A DNA stretch of 35,040 bases from Nocardia alni (lineage in GTDB: Bacteria > Actinomycetota > Actinomycetes > Mycobacteriales > Mycobacteriaceae): contig NZ_JAGPOX010000105.1 in the NCBI RefSeq assembly GCF_019038435.1, positions 1 through 35,040 of the forward strand, written 5' to 3'. The first letter of the stretch is position 1; each line of letters begins with the position of its first letter. Both the position numbers and the translations under genes were made by a program. The notes beneath the pieces are model-generated. The model ran no database searches. It saw only the letters and a list, made by a program, of their open reading frames with translations, and was not told the DNA's origin. Shown piece after piece: positions 8,071 to 15,859 of this stretch.

Positions 8071-9345
8071 TTACCGTCCGGGCGGGCCGGGCTGCTGCCA
8101 GTTTCGGCCCTCGCCCTGTTCCGGGCGGGGCTGGTATTGCTGGGTGGGCGGCTGCTGCTGGTATTGCGCCGGTGTTTGCGGCTGGAATTCCGGCGTCGAG
8201 CCCAGGCGACTCTGGCCCGGGCCGCCGCGGTGCTGGCCGACCGGCGGTAACGGGGATTCCACCGGGGTCGCGGCGGCGGCCTCGGCGGCCTGGACCGCGC
8301 GGGCGGCGGCCGGATCGGTGGAGACGTCGAACCAGTCGGCTACCTCGTCGGAATCGTCCTCCGGGACAGCTTCACCGTCGGAGCTGGGCTCGTACCGGAA
8401 TACTCCGTCTTCGCCCTTGGTGCCGAAGTTGCGGGCGAAACCCTCCAGCGCCTTGCCGAAATCGCTGGGGACCATCCACAGCTTGTTGGCATCGCCCTTG
8501 GCGACCTGCGGCAGGGTCTGCATGTACTGGTACGCAAGCAGTTCCGGCGTGGGCTTACCGGATTTGATTGCGGCGAAGACCTTTTCGATCGCCTTCGCCT
8601 GGCCCTGCGCCTGCAGGTACGCGGCGGCCCGCTCACCCTGGGCGCGCAGGATGCGGCTCTGGCGCTCACCCTCGGCGGACAGGATCGCGGACTGCTTGGC
8701 GCCTTCCGCGGACAGGATCTGCGCCTGCTTGGCGCCCTCGGCCGTCTTGATCTGCGCCTCCCGATTACCCTCGGCGGTGAGGATTATGGCGCGCTTCTCA
8801 CGGTCGGCCTTCATCTGCTTCTCCATCGACTCCTGGATCGACGGCGGCGGATCGATGGCCTTGAGTTCCACTCGCGATACGCGCAGGCCCCAGCGGCCGG
8901 TGGCCTCGTCGAGCACGCCGCGCAGCTGCGAGTTGATCTGATCGCGCGAGGTCAGCGTCTCCTCCAGGGTCATGCCGCCGACCACGTTGCGCAGGGTGGT
9001 GATGGTGAGCTGCTCGACCGCGGCGATGTAGTTGCTGATCTCGTACACCGCGGCCTGCGGGCTGGTGACCTGGAAGTACACGACCGAGTCGATCTGCACT
9101 GTCAGGTTGTCCTGGGTGATCACCGGCTGCGGCGGGAAGGAGACCACGCGCTCGCGCAGGTCCACCCGGGCACGCACCCGGTCGGCGAACGGCACCAGCA
9201 GCGTCAGCTGGCCGGACACCGTGCGCGAGTATCTGCCCAGCCGCTCGATCACCGCCGCTTCGGCCTGCGGCACCAGCGCAATCGAGCGGAACAACACCAC
9301 CGCCACCAGCAGAACCAGGACGATGGCGACGATCAGTGCAACCAT
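8071..9345 (-). CDS. SPFH/band-7 (stomatin-like) membrane protein
   Basis: This 424-residue protein has an N-terminal membrane helix (VALIVAIVLVLLVAVVLF). The SPFH domain follows (about 25-200: EAAVIERLGRYSRTVSG, QDNLTVQIDSVVYFQV, LRNVVGGMTLEETLTSRD, GLRVSRVELKAIDPP). Next is an Ala/Glu/Gln-rich coiled coil with repeated AEGAKQ/AEGERQ units (about 205-270). A long Gln/Pro-rich disordered tail closes it. Stomatin-type proteins oligomerise in membrane microdomains and commonly pair with NfeD. The ATG at 9345 overlaps the nfeD stop (TAATG) and has GGAAGGG at good spacing, so the two are translationally coupled. Confidence 0.93.
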   Translation of the reverse strand: MVALIVAIVLVLLVAVVLFRSIALVPQAEAAVIERLGRYSRTVSGQLTLLVPFADRVRARVDLRERVVSFPPQPVITQDNLTVQIDSVVYFQVTSPQAAVYEISNYIAAVEQLTITTLRNVVGGMTLEETLTSRDQINSQLRGVLDEATGRWGLRVSRVELKAIDPPPSIQESMEKQMKADREKRAIILTAEGNREAQIKTAEGAKQAQILSAEGAKQSAILSAEGERQSRILRAQGERAAAYLQAQGQAKAIEKVFAAIKSGKPTPELLAYQYMQTLPQVAKGDANKLWMVPSDFGKALEGFARNFGTKGEDGVFRYEPSSDGEAVPEDDSDEVADWFDVSTDPAAARAVQAAEAAAATPVESPLPPVGQHRGGPGQSRLGSTPEFQPQTPAQYQQQPPTQQYQPRPEQGEGRNWQQPGPPGR

Positions 9346-9776
9346 TACGGTCCCTTCCAGACGACGGCGTGTGCGCCGTCGATCTTCATCACGTACACGG
9401 TTTCCCCCTCGGCGTATTCTTCGGCCGGATCGAACGAGCGAGCGCTCCACACCTCGCCATCGATCCGGACCCGGCCCGTCTCCTCGTTGACCGCCTCCAG
9501 CACCTTAGCCGTCTTCCCCGGCAGCGCGTGCACATTGGTCGGCGTGGGCGGCGGAATCGAGAAGCGGCGCAACAGCATCGGACGTACCAGGAACAACAGC
9601 CCGAGCGCGCTGACGCCGAAGACCACGGCGTCGATGATCAGGGAGGCATCGGTGACCCCGCCGACCAGCGCGGTGACCAGCGCGGCTCCGCCGAGCATGA
9701 GCAGCGTGAAATCACCGGTGAGCATCTCGGCGGCAGCGAGCAGGATGCCCGCGACCAGCCACACGATTGCGGCCAC
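9345..9776 (-). CDS. NfeD-family membrane protein
   Basis: This short NfeD protein (143 residues from GTG 9776) has an N-terminal membrane region (IVWLVAGILLAAAEMLTGDF and LMLGGAALVTALVGG), a further helix near 50-70, and a C-terminal OB-fold domain (LPGKTAKVLEAV, TGRVRIDGEVWSARSF, YAEGETVYVMKIDGAHAVV). The GTG at 9776 is chosen because a -10-like TAGTGT lies 7 nt upstream, as for a leaderless message, and because it gives a typical N-terminus. An extension to TTG 9827 is possible but lacks support. It is coupled to the SPFH gene, and both probably act together in a membrane complex. Confidence 0.9.
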   Translation of the reverse strand: MAAIVWLVAGILLAAAEMLTGDFTLLMLGGAALVTALVGGVTDASLIIDAVVFGVSALGLLFLVRPMLLRRFSIPPPTPTNVHALPGKTAKVLEAVNEETGRVRIDGEVWSARSFDPAEEYAEGETVYVMKIDGAHAVVWKGP

Positions 9777-9783
9777 GTCCTCA

Positions 9784-9789
9784 ACACTA
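9784..9789 (-). promoter_or_regulatory. Candidate -10 for leaderless nfeD
   Basis: On the minus strand TAGTGT sits 7 nt before the GTG at 9776, the spacing expected for a leaderless transcript. It faces the divergent DUF3097 promoter about 55 bp away. Confidence 0.45.
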
Positions 9790-9843
9790 GCCGCACGAAC
9801 CGACAAGAACCGGACAAGGACGCGCAAATCGTTGCCGAGCCGC

Positions 9844-9849
9844 TATTTT
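9844..9849 (+). promoter_or_regulatory. Candidate -10 for the leaderless DUF3097 gene
   Basis: TATTTT lies 7 nt upstream of the GTG at 9857, with no Shine-Dalgarno sequence between. This fits a leaderless transcript. Confidence 0.45.
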
Positions 9850-9856
9850 CGAACGG

Positions 9857-10672
9857 GTGACGGAGTACGGCGATATCTTCTCGGGACACACCCGCAAACG
9901 CCCGCATGTCGTGCCACAGGTCAGCGCGGAGCGTGACCTGGTGGCCGAGGACGCGGCGAGCGGATTCTGCGGCGCGGTGGTCGGTTTCGAACGCACCTAC
10001 GACGGCGAGTTCGTCAAGCTCGAGGACCGGCACGGGCGGGTGCGGCTGTTCGCATTGCGCGAGGCGGCGTTCCTGATCGACGGAGAGCCGGTCACGCTGG
10101 TCCGGCCGAAGGCCGCGCCGCCGCCGAAGCAGACCCGGTCGTCCTCGGGATCGACACTGGTGGAAGGGCTGCGCGCCCGGGTCGCGCGCGGCAGCCGCAT
10201 CTGGGTCGAGGGCGTGCACGACGCGGCGCTGGTGGAGCGGGTGTGGGGGCACGACCTGCGAGTCGAGGGTGTCGTGGTGGAACATCTCGAGGGTCTGGAC
10301 AACCTCGCCGAACGACTCACCGAGTTCGAGCCCGGGCCAGGTCGGCGTGTCGGGGTCCTGGTCGACCATCTGGTCACCGGATCCAAGGAGACCTCCCTGA
10401 CCACGGGTCTCGGGCCGCATGTGCTGGTCACCGGGCATCCGTACATCGACGTGTGGCAGGCGGTGCGACCGCAGGCCCTGGGCATCGCGCAGTGGCCGCG
10501 GGTGCCGCGCGGCGAGGATTGGAAGACGGGCATCTGCACTCGTCTGGGATGGGGGACGCCGCAAGAGGGATGGCGGCGGGTCTACAACGCGGTCGATTCG
10601 TTCCGGGATCTCGAGGCGCCACTGCTGGGCGCGGTCGAACAGCTCATCGACTTCGTCACCGAAACCGAGTGA
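9857..10672 (+). CDS. DUF3097 family protein
   Basis: This 271-residue soluble protein matches the DUF3097 family of actinobacteria (ortholog of Rv1486c as I recall it). Recognisable segments include AASGFCGAVVGFERTYDGEFVKLEDRHGRVRLF near the N-terminus, GSRIWVEGVHDAALVERVWG in the middle, and GPHVLVTGHPYIDVWQAVRP and PRVPRGEDWKTGICTRLGW later. The middle part, with WVEGVHDAALVERVWG followed by RVGVLVDH, has a Toprim-like look, though I cannot confirm this. GTG 9857 was chosen because a -10-like TATTTT stands 7 nt upstream. It is divergent from nfeD/SPFH, a conserved arrangement. The molecular function is not known. Confidence 0.88.
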   Translation: MTEYGDIFSGHTRKRPHVVPQVSAERDLVAEDAASGFCGAVVGFERTYDGEFVKLEDRHGRVRLFALREAAFLIDGEPVTLVRPKAAPPPKQTRSSSGSTLVEGLRARVARGSRIWVEGVHDAALVERVWGHDLRVEGVVVEHLEGLDNLAERLTEFEPGPGRRVGVLVDHLVTGSKETSLTTGLGPHVLVTGHPYIDVWQAVRPQALGIAQWPRVPRGEDWKTGICTRLGWGTPQEGWRRVYNAVDSFRDLEAPLLGAVEQLIDFVTETE

Positions 10673-10682
10673 GCGCGCGGCG

Positions 10683-12164
10683 TTATCGAGGACCCCGCCG
10701 GGCGGCGAGGTCACTTCCCGCCTTCGTGAGCCCCGCGGCGACCGCACCCCGTGAACTCGGCGTCGCGGCGATCCCGGACATGTCGTGCAGCACCACGTGG
10801 TTGCGGTCGGTGAGCGAGCCCAGGCTGTAACGCGACTGGAATCCGAACAGTTCGGCGCGGGTGCGGTTGCTCCAGTGCAGGGCTGGACGCGAGCGGGCGG
10901 GGTGGAAGGTGACCATGTATCCGCCCTCGTACAGGCGCAGCAGCGAATACCCCGCCGGGTACTCCTTGATCGAGGCCACCTCCAGGAAATTCACCGGGAT
11001 CGGGATATCGGGACGGGTGCGCCGGTTCCGGTGGGTATGGCCGCTGTGGTGGGCGAACACCCCGGGGGCGCGCTGATACAGGCGGTGCAGCGTGGCCGCG
11101 TCGTGCCGATCGAGTATGAACCCGGGGCCGCCGAGATTGGTCATACCCGACTGGCGGGTCACGGGATGATGACCGAAAACCAGTGTGGGACGGTCTGGTT
11201 CGGCGTGCAGCAGACCACGCAACTCCGACATCTGCCCGGCGTCGATCCGACCGGCCGCACCGTCGAGTTCGGTGGTGTCCAGGCCGATCACCCGCAGACC
11301 GTCCAGATCGTAGGAGAACAGCCGTTGCCGGGGAAGAAAATCCGGACCCCAGCAGTCGTAGTGCCCCTCGCCCGTCAGTCGCGTGCCAGTCTCCCATGCC
11401 GCGCCGACCCGCGGCCGGTCGTGATTTCCCCGGCACACCAGGACATCTCGGCCGAATGCGCCCCACCCGTCCAAACGGCTTCTGACCGCGCGGGATTCAC
11501 CCGGCAGACCGGCCGCGGTGAGATCACCCGCCAGAATCAGGTGGTCCGCACCGCGATCCGCCGCACGGACGTCGGTCAGCAGCGCGTCCAGCATGATCTG
11601 CGGGTACGGGGGCAGACCGGGCTCCTGACGCACACCGGGCGGCAGGAAGGGCACGAGTTCGCCGCTCACCTTCTCGCCGTAGTGCACGTCGTTGGCCAGG
11701 GCGACGGTACGCAGCAGTCGTCCCGGCGGCGGCACGAGGGTCCGGAATTCGTTCCGCTGCGCCTCGTTCCACCAGCGGACCGCCGCTCCCGACACCGCTC
11801 GCACGCCGCGCGAGCGGGCCTCGAACCGGTACGCCCGGCCGGGTTCCAGGCCGGTGATCTCGACATAGTGATAGGCGGTCGGCGTCTCGTCGAAGTGCAC
11901 CACCCGCAGTGGCTTGCGCGAATCCGCCGGTCCGACAGCGAGTTCGGTGTCCGAATCGACCGGCCGCCACAGCCCGATCGGATCGGCCGCGGCGGTCGTC
12001 CAGCTCACCGCGGCGGACCGGTCGCTCACCGTGATCACGTCCAGATCCCGGGCCACCATCGAAAATGTCTGCGGCACAAGCAGGGTGAGTCCACCGACCG
12101 GCGCCGATGCTGCCGCGGCCAGCGCGGTGAGCATGGTTCTGCGGGAAAACCCGTTGTGGCCCAT
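10683..12164 (-). CDS. Tat-exported calcineurin-like metallophosphoesterase
   Basis: This 493-residue protein starts with a Tat signal (SRRTMLTALAAAASA), so it is folded before export. An N-terminal beta-sandwich domain (about 38-143, purple-acid-phosphatase or fibronectin-III-like, with the motif YVEITGLEPGRAYRFEARS) precedes the phosphoesterase domain. The two-metal motifs are all visible: D159-x-H161 (NDVHYG), GD at 213-214 (AGDLT), GNHD at 246-249, then FGHHP and SGHTHR. It probably hydrolyses a phosphate ester outside the cell; the substrate is unknown. ATG 12164 has AGGGG 5 nt upstream; the longer start at 12206 would disrupt the signal. It converges with the DUF3097 gene across 10 bp. 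Confidence 0.9.
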   Translation of the reverse strand: MGHNGFSRRTMLTALAAAASAPVGGLTLLVPQTFSMVARDLDVITVSDRSAAVSWTTAAADPIGLWRPVDSDTELAVGPADSRKPLRVVHFDETPTAYHYVEITGLEPGRAYRFEARSRGVRAVSGAAVRWWNEAQRNEFRTLVPPPGRLLRTVALANDVHYGEKVSGELVPFLPPGVRQEPGLPPYPQIMLDALLTDVRAADRGADHLILAGDLTAAGLPGESRAVRSRLDGWGAFGRDVLVCRGNHDRPRVGAAWETGTRLTGEGHYDCWGPDFLPRQRLFSYDLDGLRVIGLDTTELDGAAGRIDAGQMSELRGLLHAEPDRPTLVFGHHPVTRQSGMTNLGGPGFILDRHDAATLHRLYQRAPGVFAHHSGHTHRNRRTRPDIPIPVNFLEVASIKEYPAGYSLLRLYEGGYMVTFHPARSRPALHWSNRTRAELFGFQSRYSLGSLTDRNHVVLHDMSGIAATPSSRGAVAAGLTKAGSDLAARRGPR

Positions 12165-12487
12165 CGCAACCCCTGACGTACAGTCGTCGGTGATCGACAG
12201 GCACAACGGTATCCAGGCAATCGGGCCACGCCGTGAACGCCGGACGAGCTACGCGCCTCCCCCGGGCGCCGATCTTGTGAACGAGCATTTCCGCACGTCA
12301 GCCACAGTTCACGAGCAGGTCGCACAGGCTAACCGGACATGGCGCGGCGGGGGTTTCGTCACCACCGCGTGCCGGATGCGTCATTCACCGGCCACCTCAG
12401 CGTCCGGTTTCCGAATCGCCCTGATCCGTAAGGACCTGCGAGCGATCACAACCCGGCACCGTTCGCACACCCGCGACCCGGGACGGT
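12165..12487. other. Intergenic region without a recognised gene
   Basis: This 323-bp region lies upstream of the phosphoesterase and downstream of the small membrane-protein gene, so it should hold the phosphoesterase promoter. I see no convincing gene, terminator or repeat. Confidence 0.5.
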
Positions 12488-12685
12488 TCAGCGGCTCTCG
12501 CCCTCCGCCGAGCCGGACTGCTCGATTCGCTCGTGCAGCCGGCCACGAATCTGCTCGGGAGTGTAGGTGCGCCGCTGACGTTCCGAGCGAGCGATCACCA
12601 CTCCGGTGGCGGCGACACCGGCGATGCCCGCCACACCGAGCACCTTCCACCAGCTCACCCGTCCGAGTACCTGTCGCCAGCCCAT
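12488..12685 (-). CDS. Small single-helix membrane protein
   Basis: This is a 65-residue protein with one membrane helix (WWKVLGVAGIAGVAATGVVI, about 12-31). The cytoplasmic-looking tail is basic and then acidic (RSERQRRTYTPEQIRGRLHERI). The frame is open much further upstream, but the ATG at 12685 is preferred: a -10-like TAGCCT lies 7 nt before it and the upstream part lies antisense to the neighbouring gene. It shares an 18-bp divergent promoter with the NlpC/P60-like gene. Helix-turn-linker proteins of this size occur widely in actinobacteria without a known role. Confidence 0.7.
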   Translation of the reverse strand: MGWRQVLGRVSWWKVLGVAGIAGVAATGVVIARSERQRRTYTPEQIRGRLHERIEQSGSAEGESR

Positions 12686-12691
12686 GTTGCC

Positions 12692-12698
12692 TAGGCTA
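12692..12698. promoter_or_regulatory. Overlapping divergent -10 elements of two leaderless genes
   Basis: On the plus strand TAGGCT (12692-12697) lies 6 nt before ATG 12704. On the minus strand TAGCCT (complement of 12693-12698) lies 7 nt before ATG 12685. The two hexamers share five bases inside a GCCTAGGC palindrome, so polymerase cannot occupy both at once. Confidence 0.55.
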
Positions 12699-12703
12699 CC
12701 GGT

Positions 12704-13378
12704 ATGGCTGTGGACAAGGCGGCGGGCATCGATCTGGACCGGGCGCTGGAAATCACGCGCACCGGCGACCTGTGGCTGTTCCGCGGCCACTCGGCGGCAG
12801 ATCGCGCCATCCGGGTGACGACGAACAGTCCGGTCAATCACGTCGGCATGGCCGTGGTGATCGACGATCTGCCCGTGCTGATCTGGCACGCCGAACTCGG
12901 TCGCCCCCTGCCCGACATGTGGTCCGGCGACCGCCATCGCGGCGCTCAGCTGCACAACCTGCGCGACGCGGTCCTCATCTGGGCCCAGCGTTACGGCCAG
13001 CGCGCCTGGTTGCGCCAGCTCGACCGGCCGGTCACCCGGGAGATGGAGGACAACGCCCTGCGCGCCATAGCCCGTCTCGACGGCACACCCTTCCCCTCCA
13101 CCTCCGCCCTGGCCGCCCGCTGGTTCAGCGGCCGCGCATCCCGCCTGATCCCGAAATCCCGCTCCGCGAACAAGATCCCATCCGCCCAAGACCTCCGCAG
13201 CGCCTACTGCGCCGAAATAGTCGCCCTCACATACCAATCGATGGGCCTGCTGCCCGACCACCGAGCCAACCGCTACGACCCCGGCAGCTTCTGGAGCGGC
13301 GACACCCTGCCGCTCGACGAGGGATACCACCTCGGCGGCGAGATCCCGATCCACGTCCCGGACGCGGTCGTCGAATAA
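12704..13378 (+). CDS. Permuted NlpC/P60-like (YiiX-type) papain-fold protein
   Basis: This 224-residue soluble protein has the circularly permuted papain-like layout of YiiX/YebB-type proteins. The N-terminal part has GDLWLFRGHSAADRAIRVTT, then NSPVNHVGMAVVIDD with candidate catalytic His46. The cysteine lies near the C-terminus in RSAYCAEIVALTYQSMGLL (Cys169). Members cleave amide or ester bonds, with cell-wall or lipid substrates suggested for relatives. There is no signal peptide, so it should act in the cytoplasm or at the inner membrane face, perhaps with the divergent small membrane protein. The ATG is set by the -10-like TAGGCT 6 nt upstream. Confidence 0.8.
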   Translation: MAVDKAAGIDLDRALEITRTGDLWLFRGHSAADRAIRVTTNSPVNHVGMAVVIDDLPVLIWHAELGRPLPDMWSGDRHRGAQLHNLRDAVLIWAQRYGQRAWLRQLDRPVTREMEDNALRAIARLDGTPFPSTSALAARWFSGRASRLIPKSRSANKIPSAQDLRSAYCAEIVALTYQSMGLLPDHRANRYDPGSFWSGDTLPLDEGYHLGGEIPIHVPDAVVE

Positions 13379-13407
13379 ACGACCACCTGCTACGCCCCTC
13401 CGCTTGT

Positions 13408-13425
13408 CGCGGCGGACTCGCCGCG
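13408..13425. terminator. Hairpin between convergent genes
   Basis: CGCGGCG and CGCCGCG form a perfect 7-bp stem with a 4-nt loop (GACT) in the 142-bp gap between the NlpC/P60-like gene and the convergent TetR gene. There is no T-tract, so intrinsic termination is only a possibility. Confidence 0.35.
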
Positions 13426-13520
13426 CTGACATCCGCATCAGCTGACCACACGACCGACGAGAACGTCGTCGAGCATCTCGGGCAGCGCGGTACCCTAGCG
13501 CGCGCGAACCAGGCAGGGCG

Positions 13521-14120
13521 CTACGCCAGGGGCGCGAGTCCGCAGCGAACCAGATCGACACTGGCGGTGACGATTTCGCCGAGGTCGCCCGTGCACCCGT
13601 CGCGGCCCCATTTCTCCACCGCCACAACAAGTGCCGCGGCCAACGTCGCTCCCGCTACCTCCGACAGCAGTTCGGCGTCCGGCGACCGCGGGGCGCGGGT
13701 GCGGACGAACTCCGTCAGCACGGCGGCGAACGAGGACTGCACGAGCCGCAGATGGTTCGCGATCCGCTCCGCGCTGATCAGCGTGTAGCGGGCGGTCGCC
13801 GCCTGACGCACCAGCTCCAGATCATGAGGAAAGCTGCGCACGCCGGCCAGGACGGCGTCGAACAGCGACTCGGTCGCCGGACGTCGCGCCAGCGACTCGG
13901 CCAGCCATTCCAGCTGCGTCTCGTAGTCCTGGAACAGGACGGCCTCTTTCGTCGGGAAGTGCCGGAAGAAGGTGCGCTCGGTGACCCCGGCCTCCGCGGC
14001 GAGCTGGGTGACCGTCACATTCGCGAAACCCTTGGCGGCGAATTGTGCCAATGCCACTCGTCGCAACGCCTCGCGGGTGGATCGCCGGCGCTGCCGGTGC
14101 AGGTTCGTCGTCTCGGCCAT
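13521..14120 (-). CDS. TetR-family transcriptional regulator
   Basis: This 199-residue repressor has its helix-turn-helix at about residues 14-60 (ALRRVALAQFAAKGFANVTV, TQLAAEAGVTERTFFRHFP, TKEAVLF). The helical C-terminal domain has LERVRQ-type helices and VVAVEKWGRDG. It is divergent from the FAD oxidoreductase gene. Two palindromes, 14155-14168 and 14179-14194, lie between the two starts and are the likely operators, so it probably represses both itself and the oxidoreductase. The inducer is unknown. Confidence 0.9.
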   Translation of the reverse strand: MAETTNLHRQRRRSTREALRRVALAQFAAKGFANVTVTQLAAEAGVTERTFFRHFPTKEAVLFQDYETQLEWLAESLARRPATESLFDAVLAGVRSFPHDLELVRQAATARYTLISAERIANHLRLVQSSFAAVLTEFVRTRAPRSPDAELLSEVAGATLAAALVVAVEKWGRDGCTGDLGEIVTASVDLVRCGLAPLA

Positions 14121-14154
14121 GTCGTACCGATCGTATCTCGCCGGCCGATCGACC

Positions 14155-14168
14155 TGTCAGCACTGACA
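14155..14168. promoter_or_regulatory. TetR operator candidate 1
   Basis: TGTCAG-CA-CTGACA has perfect 6-bp arms around two central bases. It matches the second site in sequence and lies 25 bp from it, start to start. Confidence 0.7.
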
Positions 14169-14178
14169 TCTTCCGATC

Positions 14179-14194
14179 ATGTCAGTACTGACAT
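14179..14194. promoter_or_regulatory. TetR operator candidate 2
   Basis: ATGTCAGTACTGACAT is a perfect 16-bp palindrome in the divergent promoter region. It shares its half-site TGTCAG with the first site, and TetR proteins commonly bind sites of this kind in pairs. Confidence 0.72.
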
Positions 14195-14269
14195 ATTCTT
14201 GGTTGCTGTGCGGTTCCGGCGGCCAGCCGGGCGGTACGGTCCGCGCAGGGCTTCGAAGGAGATCCACCC

Positions 14270-15859
14270 ATGAGCGACTATGACGCGATCGTTGTCGGCG
14301 CCGGGCACAACGGCCTGACCGCCGCGGCGATTCTGCAGCGGGCCGGGATGCGCACGCTGTGCCTGGAGGCCAACACCTACAGCGGCGGCATGGCCGCGAC
14401 CGTCGAGTTGATCGATGGGTTCCGTTTTGAGATCGCCGGTTCGGTTCAGTTTCCGACCGCCGCGCAGCTCACCAAAGACCTTGGGCTGGACACCCTTCCG
14501 ACCGTGAACGCGGAGGTGATGTCGGTCGATCTCGGCGAATCGGGCGAGGAGCCGATGGTCTTCTATCGCGACCCGATGCGATTGATGAGCCATTTGGACA
14601 GTAAGCACGGCACCGCTGCGGTCCTGGGGATGGCCGGTCTGGTGCAGTGGAGTCAGGGACCGGCACGGGCGCTCGGCCGCTTCGAGGTGCGCACCCCGCC
14701 CAAGACGCTGGACGAGATGTACGCCTGTGCGGCAGACGAATCCGAGCGCCGGGCGATCCACGAGATGCTGTTCGGTTCGGCGATGGACGTGATCGACCGC
14801 TATCTGCCCGACAAACATCGGCATGCGGCCCTGCGTGGGATGCTCGCGTTCCTGGCCGTCAACTCGACCTATCGCGGGCCGTACACGCCGGGCAGCGCGA
14901 CCTGCCTGGCATTTGCGCTGGCCGTACCGAACGACGGCGCGGCGATGATGACCAAACTCGAGGGCGGCATCGGCGCCCTCACCGAACATCTGCGCAGCCT
15001 GTTCCACTCCCATGGTGGTGAAATCCGTTTCCGCGCAAAGGTAGAGCGGATCACGGTCGACAACGATCACGTCAGCGGTGTGCGGCTGCGCGACGGTACG
15101 GTCATCACCGCACCCGTCGTGGTGTCGGGCGTGGCGCCCGATCTCACACTCCTGGGTCTGGTCGGCCCGGATGCGCTGCCCGCGGCCCTCGTCGAGCGCC
15201 TGACCGGCCGGGACCATCGCGCGGCATACGTCCAGATCCATTTCGCCCTCGACGAGCTGCCCGAGTTCGCCGCACCCTATGAACTGCTCAACGAACCCGG
15301 TATGCAGCAGTCGATCGGGATCTTCGGCTCCCCCGAGGAACAGCAGCGGCAATGGGAGATGTGTACTCACGGCCTGGTCCCCGACAACCCGTCGCTGGGC
15401 ATGCAGATTCCGTCCTGTCTGGACACCAGCCTGGCTCCCCCGGGGAAGCATGCGGCCAGCGCATTCGCCTACGCGTTCCCGGTCGAAGTCGACGGCGAAC
15501 AGCACGGCAAGCTCAGAAACGATATGGCCGAACGGGTTATCGACAAGATCTCCCGATACGCCCCGAATTTCCGCGACATCGTCGACCGGCACATCACGTT
15601 CACCTCCCATCATATGGACACGATGTTCGCCGCTCCGGCAGGCGATTTCTGCCACGGCCTGCTCCACCCGGACCTGATGGGACCGAATCGGCCGGGGCCC
15701 AGGGGATTTCTCGATCAGCCCATTCCGATCGGCGGACTCTATCTGGGCAGCGCGGGATGCCATGGCGGCCCGGGGATCACCTTCACCCCCGGGTACAACG
15801 CCGCCTACCAGGTGCTCGACGATCTGTCCGCGCTACCAGGTGTTGATGTGGCCGGGTGA
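14270..15859 (+). CDS. Phytoene-dehydrogenase-like FAD-dependent oxidoreductase
   Basis: This 529-residue flavoprotein has an N-terminal dinucleotide fold VVGAGHNGLTAA (about 8-19), then EANTYSGGMAATVEL. It follows the CrtI/PYROXD2-type pattern, with the middle segment GGIGALTEHLRSLFHSHGGEIRF and a C-terminal second FAD contact (LYLGSAGCHGGPGITFTPG). Such enzymes oxidise carotenoid- or lipid-like substrates; the actual substrate is not predictable here. A strong ribosome site (AAGGAG) sits just upstream of ATG 14270. It is preceded by two TetR operators and is divergent from that regulator gene, so it should be repressed by it. Its last 27 bp overlap the 3' end of the convergent Emb gene. Confidence 0.87.
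   Translation: MSDYDAIVVGAGHNGLTAAAILQRAGMRTLCLEANTYSGGMAATVELIDGFRFEIAGSVQFPTAAQLTKDLGLDTLPTVNAEVMSVDLGESGEEPMVFYRDPMRLMSHLDSKHGTAAVLGMAGLVQWSQGPARALGRFEVRTPPKTLDEMYACAADESERRAIHEMLFGSAMDVIDRYLPDKHRHAALRGMLAFLAVNSTYRGPYTPGSATCLAFALAVPNDGAAMMTKLEGGIGALTEHLRSLFHSHGGEIRFRAKVERITVDNDHVSGVRLRDGTVITAPVVVSGVAPDLTLLGLVGPDALPAALVERLTGRDHRAAYVQIHFALDELPEFAAPYELLNEPGMQQSIGIFGSPEEQQRQWEMCTHGLVPDNPSLGMQIPSCLDTSLAPPGKHAASAFAYAFPVEVDGEQHGKLRNDMAERVIDKISRYAPNFRDIVDRHITFTSHHMDTMFAAPAGDFCHGLLHPDLMGPNRPGPRGFLDQPIPIGGLYLGSAGCHGGPGITFTPGYNAAYQVLDDLSALPGVDVAG

Noticed and set aside
12686..13630. An upstream extension of the 65-residue membrane protein to about 380 codons
   Set aside because: The extra part lies antisense to the NlpC/P60-like gene and has no protein-like pattern. 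The promoter at 12693-12698 fits the short form.
14177..15763. A 528-codon frame antisense to the FAD oxidoreductase
   Set aside because: The sense gene has a strong ribosome site and FAD motifs. The antisense frame runs through the operators.
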